Positions 10,393-22,861 of a stretch of DNA of 64,000 bases are shown piece by piece (positions within the stretch are counted from its first letter, which is position 1; every line of letters starts with the position of its first letter). Source of the stretch: Turbatrix aceti (lineage: Eukaryota; Nematoda; Chromadorea; Rhabditida; Panagrolaimidae); contig OZ017768.1 of assembly GCA_963969345.1 (NCBI GenBank), positions 1,488,001 through 1,552,000 on the forward strand. The letters are read 5' to 3'. Both the position numbers and the translations under genes were made by a program. Below the pieces are notes generated by a model. It was not told the origin of the DNA. It saw only the letters and a program-made list of their open reading frames with translations, and did no database searches.

Positions 10393-11296
10393 ATGAACAA
10401 CAACCAATTTACGATCAATTTCCTCTCCCTCGATTACCTAGTCACCAGCCAAGTCGTCAGTTTCGCATCTTTATCTTTCGATACCGTGCGTGTGCTCCGT
10501 GAAATCCCGGATCTAAATTACCTCACGGATAAATTTACACGGATCCCAGCGACAAAACTCGAAGTTGAAAAACTCGATAATGGGCGGTACAAAGCCGCTG
10601 TGCATCCTCTGTTTACAGAGTTGGTATCCATCGAGGATGACGATGCCCATGAAATTGCGAGGTTCGTTAGCAAGTGGTTTCCTCTGGTTCTTGTCATTTC
10701 CGACCTGGAATTCACGCCTAAGGAATTTCTGAAGATGTTCGAAGTTCGCATGTTTTGGATTTGTCTCGACGAGATTACGACGCATCCGGATGTTACGTTT
10801 GCGGATATCGCGCAGATTATTGAATCGACTGTGGATTTTAGGTTTGTTTAGGAAAAAAATGACCGTAATTGATACTTTTCTGGCTTTTAGACACTTTTTG
10901 AATTTTTAATGCTCTCGTAACGAAAAACGTCTTGAAAACGTGCGCACGCGTTAAAAAATCTATTTTCACATTTTTTTAAGATTAAAAATCACCAACATGA
11001 TCATCAACACTGCAGAAGTCGATCAATTGACCCAAATCAAAAAACGTGATCCCGAAAGCATGGATAAGGTCCAGCTTTACAACGTTGATCCAGATGTTGA
11101 TCCCGCTGCTGTTTATCGCTTTTTCCAGACTGCGCTGAAGCAACGAGAAATCGGCGAGCCACCTTCCTTGACGGTATCCTTCACGTCAGCTCCGAGCAAT
11201 GCGGTTCTGAGGAATTCCTGGAGCCGGGTATTTTGCGTCGACGAAGAAATAGATTTTTATTGGCATGGCACTTATGTTGTTGTGTTTCGTAATTGA
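10393..11296 (+). CDS. Hypothetical protein, two exons, family not recognised
   Basis: Exons 10393-10841 and 10981-11296 join in phase (GGATTTTAG|GTTTGT donor, TTTTTTAAG acceptor) into 254 residues. The second exon alone also starts with an ATG in frame, but the spliced reading is preferred because phase is kept and there is no stop between. The protein is soluble-looking, with no signal peptide or membrane segment. It alternates acidic and hydrophobic stretches, such as VSKWFPLVLVISDLEFTPKE and LKITNMIINTAEVDQL. This pattern recalls the leucine-rich C-terminal regions of nematode F-box proteins, but no F-box is visible, so that is only a guess. AATAAA follows 16 nt after the stop. Confidence 0.7.
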
Positions 11297-11967
11297 AAAA
11301 AAAACTTATAAATAAATCGCAAACAAATTTTATTGAAAAAAAAAATTTATTTTAAATGTAATCAAATAAATATAAAAAATTATTAAAAAAAATTTATATC
11401 AAATGAATTTTATATTAAAATTACGTCAAAAAATTAAAAAAAAAAACTGAAAAAAAATTTTTGAATAAAAAATTTTGAATTTTTAATTAAATAAATTTAA
11501 ATTGATTTTTAAATAAAAAATTACGTAGAAAAAATACGTCCAAAAAGCAAATAAAAAAATATTTATTGAATCGTTATCTTCTATCACACACGCCAATATT
11601 TTCAATTTTCAATCCAGAATCTCTGATGACAAGATGGGGTTACAATTTACAAAAAAGTAGACAAAAAAATGCAAAAAATCCTAATAAAAATTTTTGATGA
11701 CAGTAAGTTGATGTTCATTCCTAGGTAATTAATTGACGGTGGGATGAGGAGATTAAGGGTCGGTCGGGTCGCGTATCGTAACCGGGGACGAGCAACGTGT
11801 TGCAATATCAAAAAAAACAGTGTCGGGGTGTGATCGGAGACGAAAGAAGGGAAAAAAGGAAGCTCAGTCGTCGGAGTGGGGTCGGTCGGGGTCAGGATTA
11901 ATATTCATCTACGTAGTACTGCTACTGTAATCTTCTTAGTTGTGGTTTGATTTTTTTTTCTTGAATT
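11297..11967. other. Convergent 3' flanks
   Basis: Very AT-rich (11297-11600), then moderately balanced sequence. It contains the polyadenylation regions of the plus-strand hypothetical gene and of minus-strand PCCA (TTTATT at 11562 reads AATAAA on the minus strand). No gene seen. Confidence 0.5.
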
Positions 11968-14900
11968 TTACTCGAGCTCGACGAGGACTTCTCCTTCGTC
12001 GACGGTTGATCCTTCCTTGCAGTGAACAGCCTTGACCTTGCCAGTCTTTCCGGCGTTGAGACCGTTTTGCATCTTCATGGCTTCGATGACGACGAGTTCC
12101 TGTCCTTCGGCAACCATCTGTCCGACCTGGACTTTGACGAATTTGATAGCACCCGGCATGGGGGCCAGGATGACGGATGAGAGATCGACCTTGGGCTTCT
12201 CCTTCATGTACTGCACGTACTGGGCAGCTTTCTCGGGGAGAAGGGTGATCTTGAACGGAGATCCCTTGTAGATGAGGGTGATCTCGCCGGCGCGCTTGTT
12301 GTTGATCTGCGTCGTGAAATGGGTATCGGCGACGTTCAATTCGAGAACAGACGTTGCGAGATTCATGTTGCCCTTGACGGGGACCTCGACGCCGTCCACG
12401 GTGACGACAACATCAGTTTCCGAGCCCTTGACAAAGCTCACCGTAACGGGGACCGTCTTCTTCGCCTTCTCATCGCCTTCCTTGATTCCAGCGATGAAAG
12501 TGTACTTCGCAGCGAAAGGATCGATGCCGGTGTTTGAGACTTTCTGATTCGTAAATTGACGGGCACGAGCGATCTTGCGGGCATTCAACGCGCTGGAGAC
12601 AGCCAGGAGACTGCGTTCCTCGACGTCGGAGAGCGTGGCACCGGTGAAGCCCTCAGGATAGGTCTCGGGGAGGTACTTGGTCGTGATGTTGCCCGAACGG
12701 AAGCGTTTCTCCTCAACGATGTCACGAAGGAGAGGGATGTTGTGGGTGACGCCACGGATGACGTAGTGATCGAGGGCCTCGCTGATGCGGTTGAGGGCTT
12801 CGTTGCGATCCTTTCCGTGCGAAACCAGCTTGCAGATGAGAGGATCGTAGTAGATCGAGATTTCGGAGCCTTCGCGGATACCCGAGTCGCAACGGATGCC
12901 GGGGATGTGGAGGGGCTCTTCGTACTTGGTCAGGCGACCGACCGAAGGGAGACCGAAGCCCTTGTAGGGGTCCTGGAATGAAAAAATGAATATTTATAAA
13001 AGTGTAAAAAAACAGAAAATTAAAAAAGAAGCAACCATTTGCAAAAATTTTGAAAAAAGATATCAAAAGTTTGTAAAAAATTGCAAATAGCATGACCCTT
13101 GGCAGTCTAAAATTTTTGAAACATTTAGCGTTTTATTTGGCGCCTAAGAAATATACAAAACGCGTTTTTGCGCAAACATTTTCTATTTAAGAAAAAAAAT
13201 ATTTCGGAAAAGTACAAAAAAGTCGTTCCAAGTTCCTTCAAAAAACATAAATTTTGGTAAACACATTTTTTGCGCAAAAACGCAAATTAAAAAAAATAAA
13301 ATTTAGGTAGCTGAAAAAAAATGGTTCCAAAACATTTGGAAAAAAAATTTCAAAAAATACGCAATTTTTTTTAGGGTTTTTCAATCTTTCGTAGTCTTTT
13401 TCGAAAATTTTTTTTTGCCAAGAAAACAAACCTCAGCGTAGACACGGCACTCAAAGGACCATCCATCGATAGGGACATCCTTCTGCGTGAAGTTGAGCTT
13501 GTGACCGTAGGCGACGCGAAGCATCTGCTGGACGATATCGAGCCTCGTGATGCCCTCGGTAATGGGATGCTCGACCTGGAGACGGGTATTCATCTCGAGG
13601 AAGTAGAAATTCTTCTTTGAATCAACGAGGAATTCCACGGTACCGGCAGAATCGTAGCCGACAGCGAGGGCAAGCGCGACAGCCTGGTCACCCATGCGCT
13701 TACGCATATCGGGATCGACGAAGGATGACGGGGCTTCTTCGATGACCTTCTGGTTGCGACGCTGGATCGAGCACTCACGTTCGTTGAGCCAGACTGCGTT
13801 GCCGTGTCTGTCGGCGAGGACTTGCATTTCGATATGGCGGGGGTTATCGATGAACTTTTCAACAAGCATACGGTCATCGCCGAACGAAGACGCAGCTTCC
13901 TGCTTCGACAGGCTGAAAAAACACCAAATTCCTAATTTGTGTATCAAAATCATGCTTTCTCCAATTTTTCTGTTTTTCCGAACTTTATCGCCTAAATTTT
14001 GTTTACGTGAGCTTCCAAATGGAACTTTATAGACTTTGACCGCCAATTGTCAAAAATAGTCTCAAAAAATGTCGGCTGATCACTCAAACGGCTTAAAAAC
14101 AAGATTTTTGTTTCAAACAAAAACGACAGTTGTCGAATGAATTCTGTCTTCGTAGCCAGGTAATAAATAACAAAAGTTTTTTTTCCGTAAGTGCGTTACC
14201 GTATTGATAAGTATTTTGCTGACTTCCAATCGATTGAAACAACCAAAAAAACTCACTTGTAGTTGGTCCTGCATTCCTTGTCGTTCCAGGCGATACGCAT
14301 ACCTTTGCCACCACCACCGGCGGAAGCCTTGATCATGACGGGATAGCCAATGTCATTGGCAACCGTGACGCACTGATCCTCATTCTGAAAGTCAGAAAAA
14401 GATGAAAATGTGATCAGAAATGGAGTAAAAAAGTTCAAAACACATTTTTTGGGTAAAAAAAGTTGAAAAAAAGCCAAAACTCATAATTGAATAGTTTCGG
14501 CACGAAAAAAATAAGATTAAAAAACGTTACTCCAAAATCAAAATAAAAAATAAAAAACGTTACTTTTGAATAAAAATTAATCGCAACCGTAAAAGTAACA
14601 AATTTAGACTAAAAATATATTTTTTTTTCGTTCAGTGCACATTTTTAGTGTTTTTTCTTTCATTTTTGCCAAGCAAACCACAAACCTCGATTTCACCGTC
14701 GAAGCCAGGAATCATGTTGACCTTGGCAGCGGTAGCGACCTTCTTGGAGTGAATTTTGTCACCCATGTCGAGGATAGCCTTCGAGTTGGGTCCAATGAAG
14801 ACGGCACCAGCTTGTTCGAGTTGGGCAGCGAAGGTGGTGTTTTCCGAGAGAAAACCATAGCCGGGATGGACCTAAAAACAAAAAAAACAGTATAAAACAA

Positions 14901-15889
14901 AAACAACCGCAGATTACGTTAAAAATCAAATTTTCCAGATAAAAAATCCAAAAATTACGATCAAATTTTTTGTATCATAAAAAAACTCACAGCCTGGGCA
15001 CCAGTGGACTTGACAGCTTCCAGAATCCTGTCAGCTCGGAGGTATGAGTCCTTGGTGGGAGCGGGTCCAACGCAGACAGCCTCGTCGGCAAGCTTGACGT
15101 GGAGAGCGTTGGAGTCGACATCGGAGTGGACGGCAACGGTCTTGATACCCATGGCCCGGGCTGTCTTGATGACGCGACACGCAATCTCACCACGATTGGC
15201 GATCAGGATCTTCTCGAACTTGGGCTCATTCGGGTTGATGGGATCAAGCTTGTAGAGATCGTAATCGTAATCCAGAGAGTTGGCAGCTCGGGGAGCCTTG
15301 GACGCTGCGGCAGATGAAGCGCATCGTGAGAAACTGAAAAAAAAATTGAACGTAAAATAAAGAAAATGTGAATAAAAAAATTATACAAAAAAATCGCCCG
15401 CTTAAAAAACGGCGTTATTTTAGGCGGACGCGCGTTTTTTTCAAAATCTCCCGGGGAATTATCCCGGGAGAGATGGAAATCCCGGGATAATTCCCATGTA
15501 AATCCCATCTTCGCCAGCCCGCCAAAACAGTATAAAAGGATGCACCCTACATTTTTTCGCGAAAAGACCCTCGAAAACGTAATCGTGCGTTCAATGCTCT
15601 CCGGGCTTTTATCATGGCTAACGTGCTGCACTCGCTTTTACGTTATTTTCAGCGTTCTTTCGCTTCCACTGAACAAACGTGAACGACGCCTGACGTCTCG
15701 GGGTGATAAAGAGTGCTTTTTTGCCTACACTTCCGACCCGAGGGTCACAAAATCGTGTTTTTTGAAGGTAAAGGTAATTTTTCAAAAATTTCAAAGCCGA
15801 AAAAAAACTTACAGCTTGGCATAGCTTTGTTCGGCGCCGGTGAAGAGGAGAGCCGATTTTTTGAGCGCCTGTACGGGTAGGAAGCGCAT
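11968..15889 (-). CDS. pcca-1: Propionyl-CoA carboxylase alpha subunit, mitochondrial
   Basis: Six exons on the minus strand: 15889-15813, 15333-14991, 14871-14686, 14384-14257, 13912-13432 and 12972-11968. They total 740 codons with every phase closing, giving 739 residues (human PCCA 728). The N-terminus [16 protein letters not shown] and the Arg/Ala-rich run after it form a mitochondrial presequence. [22 protein letters not shown] opens the biotin carboxylase domain. [11 protein letters not shown] is the ATP-grasp glycine loop, and [16 protein letters not shown] and [12 protein letters not shown] are family blocks. The C-terminal biotinyl domain has EAMKM at 702-706, with Lys705 the biotin acceptor. 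The enzyme carboxylates propionyl-CoA to methylmalonyl-CoA with the beta subunit in the matrix. Intron 1 (15334-15812) contains GC-rich CCCGGGA palindromes. Confidence 0.97.
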
Positions 15890-18151
15890 CTTGGAAGGCA
15901 AAAAGGGCTGAAATTAGGAGATGGTATACATACACAAATGTTGATCGATCAATCACAACATCCCCCTTCCCCTCGCGTTTGTTGGGCTGATCATCGACCA
16001 ATACTCCGATCACGACAACGCCAAACAAGAAAATCAAGACGAAGAAACAATATAAACGTCATTTTCTTCAGTTTTTTGGGGCGCAAAAAAAGAGTAAGGC
16101 AAAATTAGTCAGTTACCTGGGAGGAAGAGAATGAGCGAAAACTTTCGCGGGGACGTTTGGGGAAACAACAAACACGCCAAAAAAAGAGTTGTGCCCGAAA
16201 AAAATGTAAAAATTATGGGGTTATGCAATTCCGCGTCCTACGTTGGAAAAACCACTTTGAACAAGTTGTAGGGGTTCCGACATTTGCATATCCATGTAAA
16301 AAATTTTGGTACTGGGTCTAGTCCGTAGATTACATGTTTGAGCGTTCATGCCAGTTCAAATGAACGTAAAAAAAATTTTTGGTATGAATTTAAAACAAAA
16401 ATGAACGACCGAGCACGATCAACCTCTGCCGGAGGAGACTGCTGATGATGATGATGGCTACGTGCAGACCTAGTAAGTTAGTAAGCAAACCGAACAATTG
16501 TTGGCGTTTTTCAAGAAAAGAAGGAAAGGAGAGTAGATAGAGCGCAATTGCAATTGCAGGGGGCAGGACAGGACAGGAGTCGAAGGTATGGGCGCAGTCG
16601 ATTTTGTGTGTTGTGATTTTACCAGGGGGACTCTAACTACTGGCCGGGGGCTGACACGTCAACCCAGGGTGGGGGAAAGGGGGGACTTGACGCACGCAAC
16701 ATCAAGTATGATGATAGTAGCGCCTGTTCTGTTCTGTTCTGTTCTGTTGTTCATCGGGCAAGGGTAAATTGTTCTGATCGCCGTCGTCGTTGTCGTTGAG
16801 TGAGGTGGGGGGTTCGGTTCGTTCGCATTACTCTCCTTTATTTCCACCTCACTTCACCTGGGCTGTGTACCTAATAAATAACTGAGGTTTTAAACTATCG
16901 ATTTTGGTGATTGGCAATATTTGAACAAAAAAATTGGAATCAAAAACAAATCAAACTGGCCTAAAGGCCAAAAAAAGAAAAAAACGAACAAAAATGAACG
17001 TAACAAAAAATAATAATAGATAACGGTCGTTACCGTACCAAAAGTAGCATGAAAGCAAAAAAATCGTAACTCCACATTCACATGCATGCAAACATGAGTA
17101 TAAGTAACGTAAAAGCCACAAAAGTACCGTAACAAACAACCGTAACTTATGCACTGATTACCTCACTTCCTTCATCAACTGGATCTCTGTTCGCCTACTT
17201 TTAAACTCATTTAACCTCAAAAAACGTAGAACACTCACAGCGGCTAGTAGAAAACACGCAGAGACTACTAGAAAGAACGCTAAACCACAAATGCGTCAAA
17301 AACTCTTTGTAAACAAAAAGTGCGCAAAAAAATCAGGCGTACTGCACGTTGAAAAAAAAAGTTGTAGGTCCGAAACACGGGGGAAAAGTGAGGTATACAC
17401 ACGTATTTTAGTTTAAAAACTAATCGGAGACTCCAGATTATTCAAAGCTGGACTGATCTTGGAGGTATAACGCAAAGTGAAAAAAAAAGAGACGAATTGA
17501 GGAAAAGTACACCTCAAATTAGACTGATCCCTGCAAGTTTACTGATTGAGCGCATTCATTGAAAAACAAACTATTTAGGGTTCCCAGCACGAAAATTTTA
17601 CGTCTCAAAAAAGTTGTTGTTTTTGAGGGTTTTTTTGATTTTGGATCAGGTTTTCGAATGTTTTGAACGTGATTGACTGTTTTTTAAGCTTTGAGTTTGG
17701 ACCGCAATCCCATGACGATTTTCTGAAAATTGATGGATGCAGGCAGTATCGTTATTTGTCTCGTCGGCGTCCGCGTGCGCGTGTCCTTTTTTTTCACGTT
17801 TTTGTTGCACTATTTGGACGCGCTGCTGATTCTGCTGCCTGATTCTTCTTTTTTTACCCCTGCTTTGCCGCTAATTTGTATTACTTGAAGATGGGTAGAA
17901 GAGAATTGAAACTAGGGAGCCGACGGACTCGGCAGTCTGTCAGGGTTGATTTTTTTGACACGAATTACACAACAACCTGTCCTAGTTGGTTGTTGTGACA
18001 GATGTACACGCAACATTTTTTGGACAATGAGCGATTTGTTTGTTGAACGCTTGAAAATCAACGTAGCCGGATAAATTTTTTTGTTCTTTTTTTTTGAAAT
18101 TTTAGAACCTCAAAATCGGTCCAACCTGCTGATTTTTGATTTTTAGGCCAC
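15890..18151. other. Intergenic between divergent PCCA and CTU2
   Basis: 2.3 kb shared upstream region. It contains a short TGTTC pentamer microsatellite (about 16725-16750), G-rich stretches at 16620-16690, and otherwise unremarkable AT-rich DNA. No ORF shows coding character. TTTTTAG ending at 18146 is a splice acceptor 5 nt before the CTU2 start. Confidence 0.5.
18141..18146 (+). promoter_or_regulatory. Putative trans-splice or 5' UTR acceptor before CTU2
   Basis: TTTTAG directly precedes GCCAC and the ATG at 18152. The same arrangement is seen before the RING A and B starts (4035, 6470), MRPL40 (20889), the BEN-like gene (34883) and the 46552 gene (46551). A spliced-leader acceptor is the simplest reading in a nematode, but a 5' UTR intron would look the same. 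Confidence 0.45.
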
Positions 18152-20606
18152 ATGGGCGACGATCAATCCCTAATCAGAGGCCGAAAGTGCCTAAAATGCC
18201 CCGAAGCCGCCGGATACTACAGTTCAAATCCCAAACAGGCAGTCTACTGCCGTGGATGTTACCTGGCGATGATCAGTCATAAGTTCACGTACGTCATTGG
18301 ATCACAGAGAATATTTCGCGATGGTCAGGCCAAGGATATCGTCGTGGCATGGAGCGGTAGTGTCGCGGACGATTACCTGCTTCATACCATCAAGACCGCT
18401 GTCAACCTTCGGGCAAAGGGTAGACTCGATGCTCGTCCACAGGTAATCGGTTGTAGGAGGGGGGGGATACATATTTATATCACATGTTGGGTGCAAAATT
18501 CATCGAGCAAGGAATGGGTCTTGTTCTGCTCGATGGTTTTTGATGGATAAAAATGCTTTTTTTGCAGGAAAAAAAGGCATTAGTAAATAGAAAATCAGTT
18601 TTTCACAAAAATAATTTTTTCAGGGTCCAGAAATTTTTTTGTGATGATAAAATTTATTTTTTACCAGGGCGCAAAAATAGCGGAACAAACTGCAAACCGA
18701 GTTGTGTTGCACCGAGTGGACTGGCTCCTGCTGCACCGCACGACTTGTTGCACGTGCACCGTGTTTTGGCTGCCTTGGTTTTTGATCTTTTACAAATTCT
18801 TTTTTACGCTCGTGATTGCAGCCACAATTGGGGTTGGATAATATAAAAAAACGTTTATTGATCCGATAAAAAAAAAACACTTTTTTTCCGTTTTCTTTTC
18901 ATCATTTTTGTTAGTTTTTTTTTTAAATTTTTTTGTGGATTGAAAACGCAAAACGGAAACGACCAGAGAGTGCTCGATGATTTTGTTGCCTGGCCTGACG
19001 ATCAGGGAAGAGACAGGACAGTCGGTCGCGTCACTGCTGCAGGCTTGCGCTTGTGCTTGCTTGCGTCTATCATACGACTGACGATAAATCAGACGTGCAG
19101 GGAGGGGGCATTGATTCTGGCAACATGACGATAGCATGTGGATGCACTACGTAGCTTATGCGTCAATGATAAAAAATGCACTCTAGTTCGGGGACGGTAA
19201 TTTTTCGAACAGATAAAAAGAACAAAAGTACGGGTAAAATTAGGATTAGGATAACGGTGCCAAAATCGACGTTATTTTATTTACATTGATCAACTTTCAT
19301 CACGAAAAGTTTTAGAAATACCGTTACCCAAAAAATGAAAACGCAAATTATTTACATTAATTTTGCGTTTTTTTAACTGAAAAGACGAAATTTTGCACAA
19401 GTGATAAAAATTATTTGTTTCATGTTCGTTCACAAACGGAAAAAACGATAAAAAATTTTTATGAAAATTGTGCAAAAAGTTGTGGTTTTTTTATGCTTCA
19501 AGACATTCAACTAAAATCGTCTCCGATAAACCAAAAAATATTTTTACTGTTGAATTTTTTATTTATTCCAGATTCTGATAATTCTCGATTCACCGGATGA
19601 ATCCCGACTCATTGCGGATATTTGTCGTCTTTCTGCAAAGTTGAAGGAACTGGATCTGCCCTCATCGTGGCCGGTGCATGCTATTCACCTGTCAGACGTT
19701 TTTCTACCTGATGAGTCCAAATTTGTGCTGATCGACATTGCTGATGCCGCTGCTGGAGATGCTAGCACGGCTTCGACCGCTGTGGATCCTGCCAAGGTTT
19801 GTCATAAAAAAATTGAATTTTTTTACCCTTTTTTTTTGTAAAAACGAAAAAAAATTTTTTCGTTTTTTTTGCCGACATTTTGTATAATTTCAGATAAAAA
19901 TAGTTTTTGGTTAAAAATTTGTAAAATTTTTAATAATTTTTTTTAAATAAAAAAAATATTTTTTGTTGGAATTTAATTTTTTTTTCAGCTGACCCTGTGC
20001 AAGCTCCTTTTCTCCAAGACGACTTGCAAAACCTACCGCTCGGAACTCAAGCGCCTCCTGACCCACCTCCTAGCCTGTCGAATGTCCTCCCGCCTCGGCA
20101 TCGACAAACTCGCGACATCGGAGACGTCAGACGCCTGCGCACAGGCCGCCTTCGATGCTTTGTGCTTTGGCCGGGGCAATGCCATCGCCAGGGCCGTTGC
20201 GCCCCTTGACACCGCTTTTCCCGGCGTCAAAGTCATCCGACCCATCTCTGGCACCAGTGACGACGACGTCGTCCTTGCCTCGAGGCTTCTCGGACTCACC
20301 GACAGTGAAATGTCTTCTTCCGGGGTCCAGGTGGGACTCAAGAAGGGCGGTACAATACAGGAAACGAACGGAAAATTCATCAAGGGCCTTCAAACCGGTG
20401 GATTTCCGTCTACGATTTCGGCAGTTACCAACACGTCTGGAAAAGTTGGACCAAGGGATGGGGAAGGAGTGAGGAAGTGCCCGCTGTGCCTCAACGCAGC
20501 CCGGAGCGAGCAGGGGCTATGTGAGCCGTGCCAGGACGTGCTAAAGGCCATTCCCGGATTTCCAGACGAACTACGAAGGGTTTTGGAGTCCAGAATTGTT
20601 GCCTGA
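18152..20606 (+). CDS. ctu-2: Cytoplasmic tRNA 2-thiolation protein 2
   Basis: Exons 18152-18442, 19572-19796 and 19989-20606, all phase 0, give 377 residues. The protein matches CTU2/NCS2. An N-terminal cysteine pair set (C13-x2-C16, C33-x2-C36) is followed by HKF. A degenerate PP-loop AWSGSVADD follows, lacking the SGGxDS of the catalytic partner CTU1. The helix AFDALCFGRGNAIAR lies in exon 3. A C-terminal cysteine set is C336-x2-C339 and C350-x2-C353. CTU2 pairs with CTU1 in the cytosol to make the mcm5s2U34 wobble modification of Lys, Glu and Gln tRNAs. It is shorter than human CTU2 (515), mainly in linkers. Intron 1 (18443-19571) is over 1.1 kb and holds GC-rich islands and a dispersed repeat. 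MRPL40 follows 284 nt downstream. Confidence 0.93.
19205..19485. repeat. Dispersed repeat, copy 2 (in CTU2 intron 1)
   Basis: Second copy of the repeat at 9880-10165, with the ACCGTTACCCA core at about 19320-19330. It lies inside the CTU2 intron. Confidence 0.5.
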
Positions 20607-20638
20607 TCGAATTTGTGACTTTTTTGTTGAGTTTGAAA

Positions 20639-20644
20639 AATAAA
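20639..20644 (+). terminator. Poly(A) signal of CTU2
   Basis: AATAAA 32 nt after the CTU2 stop, overlapped by a second copy at once downstream. Confidence 0.6.
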
Positions 20645-20890
20645 TAAAATATCGTAATAAACTTGCTCAAAAACGTGTGGAAAACAAACGCAAAAATTGT
20701 GTTGTATAAGAATAAATTATAATTTATTTTTTTATTGAACGTATACGTTCAATTTTCAACATTTGGCAAAGTGTCCCGAACGATCATCAAAATTCAGTTT
20801 TTTCCAACTTTTTCACATTTTTTGCACGATTTCTTTCCATCTATCGTAAATCAATCCTCCATCCATCGACGTGAATGACCACCATTTAGC

Positions 20891-21854
20891 ATGTCCCAGA
20901 TGCTGTTACGATTAGCCCAGCCCTTGGATGCACTTCTGGGCAGAGGACTGCATACCAGCGCTGCAGTATGGTGAGTGATTTCTGTCTGGACAGTGTTTGT
21001 GCATTTTTCGTACAACAAAATTCTTTTCAGCGGCTCAGTGTTTATGAAAAGGCAGAAAAAGGTGGATCCCGAAGTTGCAAAGGTTCGCGAACAGCGAAAA
21101 CGCCGAAAGCTTGAGAAGGAAATCCGTCAGATGCAAAAGCACAGCAAGAAGCCAAAGCCAGTCGAAGAACTCGCAATTGATATTCAGTCTGCCAAAAATT
21201 TGTCGTAAGTCGGATTTTTACTTTATAAATGGTTTTCGTGCCGTCAAACGTTGATTGGTTGACTAGAAGGGGAAATATGGTTACAGTTCTGTTTTAGGTA
21301 AGATTTTGCTAAATAGGCATCGTAAAAAGATCCGTTTTTATACTTTCGCAGTCCCGAAGAGTTAGCAAAACGCATGTTTTTGAGCGATAAAAGTTACACA
21401 AACAAGGAAAAATAACGATAGTAATACAGTATCCGTATCGTAAAAAATACGTTTACATGTAAAAAACGTAAAACGCTCAGTATTTATAAATTTTTCCGCC
21501 TTTTTTTTGTAATTTTCTTTACTTTTCCTATTATGTTTCAGTGAACGAATAACAATCCCGCCGACACTTTCTGAATCCGAGCAAGACCAGCGTGCCCTCA
21601 TTCTCAAGGACTACACGAGATACTGCCACGAACTTCGACGCGCCGACGATGCATGGCTTGCGAGATCAGTTCGTGCCCAGGAATCTGCACTGGCCGAATT
21701 GAAGCGTCTCTCTCCGGTCATCTACGAAGCTGCCATCCAACCGGATACCAACCTGCTGCCTTTCAAGTCTTATGGTCCCGTGATTACGCCACCCATCAAG
21801 GGTTACGTCTCACCCGACGGAGACTACGTTGATACCACCAGAACTTGGACTTGA
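20891..21854 (+). CDS. mrpl-40: Mitochondrial ribosomal protein L40
   Basis: Exons 20891-20970, 21031-21204 and 21542-21854 give 188 residues with phases 2, 2 and a clean TGA. The N-terminus MSQMLLRLAQPLDALLGRG is an amphipathic mitochondrial presequence. The basic KKVDPEVAKVREQRKRRKLEKEIRQ block, the ERRALILKDYTRYC-like block (here DQRALILKDYTRYCHEL) and the C-terminal YGPVITPPIKGYVSPDGDY match L40mt. It is a structural protein of the large mitoribosomal subunit. It is close enough behind CTU2 to be an operon partner, and a TTTAG acceptor ends 1 nt before the ATG; co-transcription is not proven. Confidence 0.92.
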
Positions 21855-22861
21855 TTTAGTTGTTTGTTTTTCTTTTTTTTTGTAGGATTGTTTTTATAGT
21901 AAATGGTCCATCACCGATGAAGGGATTGGTTTTGCGATATCGACTCATAAAAAACAAGTCATAATTTTTTTAATAATATTGAGGTTGTTTTGTACAGATG
22001 ACCAAGTTTTTAAGAAACAGTCCACGACAGGATTTCGGACCGGGGACCAGTGTTCCGCTCTGGCCAAAATCGACTCTCGACTCTCGACTCTGACTCAGAG
22101 TCGAGAGTCGAAAGAGTCGACTCTTTCGACTCCGACTCCCAGAATCGACTCTTTGACTCCGAGTTAAAATAGGTTCACAAAAAATGCATCAATAAACGCC
22201 TAAAACTGCGTGCTTTCATCTTTAACGACTTTTTATTTTACAAAATCAAACATTTGGCATCAAAAATGGCTATAAAAGTGTATTTTTTTCAAAAAATTTT
22301 CATCAAAGAGTCGACTCCAAAGAGTCAAAAGGTCATTTTGTTAAAATCGACTCTCGACTCTGACTCTGACTCTCGACTCTCAGAGTCAGAGTCAGAGTCA
22401 AAGAGTCGACTCTGAGTCGGAGTCAGCGGAACACTGCCGGGGACAAGGCTTTTTTACACTATCAAATGTTTTGAGCCAGAATTGTTCCCCACCCCTAGGA
22501 AGGTCTAAAACCGCGATACACAGATTTTAAAAAAAATCGGAATCTGTAGTTTTGGCATCTTGGTTTTTCTAGACTGGGAACACAATGTCGTTATCAGATT
22601 TTTTTATCGTTACAGTAAGTGCCACTTTTAGGCTAAATTTTTAGGTTTTTTGGCTACCATAGATTTGTTTTTTTGTTGGGGAAAATGTGATATAGCCTAT
22701 CTTTTTCCCCGTGTTTTGACGCGTCGAATGAGGTAAAACTTAGAATTTTCTGAATCGGGCTTCATTGCCATCCGCCGGCTTTTATGGTGCGCACTCTATA
22801 CAATAAATATTACGTTTTTACATATAAAGGTTACAAATTTACAGAAATAATATAATTATTT
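21855..22861. other. Intergenic, convergent MRPL40 / OAC-1
   Basis: Contains the GAGTC-array MITE and about 420 nt of unremarkable DNA on its right. No gene seen. Confidence 0.5.
22048..22436. mobile_element. hAT-type MITE made of GAGTC/GACTC arrays, 389 bp
   Basis: Terminal inverted repeats CAGTGTTCCGCT (22048-22059) and AGCGGAACACTG (22425-22436) are perfect, flanked by a perfect 8-bp duplication CCGGGGAC (22040-22047 and 22437-22444). The interior is largely ACTC/GAGTC pentamer-hexamer arrays in both orientations next to each end, with an AT-rich centre. Termini and duplication length fit hAT. No coding capacity. Confidence 0.88.

Noticed and set aside
12556..12981. Plus-strand ORF opposite PCCA exon 6
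   Set aside because: Mirror of the conserved biotin carboxylase coding sequence.
18553..18846. Open frame inside CTU2 intron 1 as an additional CTU2 exon
   Set aside because: Skipping it joins DARPQ directly to ILIILDSPDESRLI in phase 0, matching the CTU2 family order. The open frame resembles nothing in the family.
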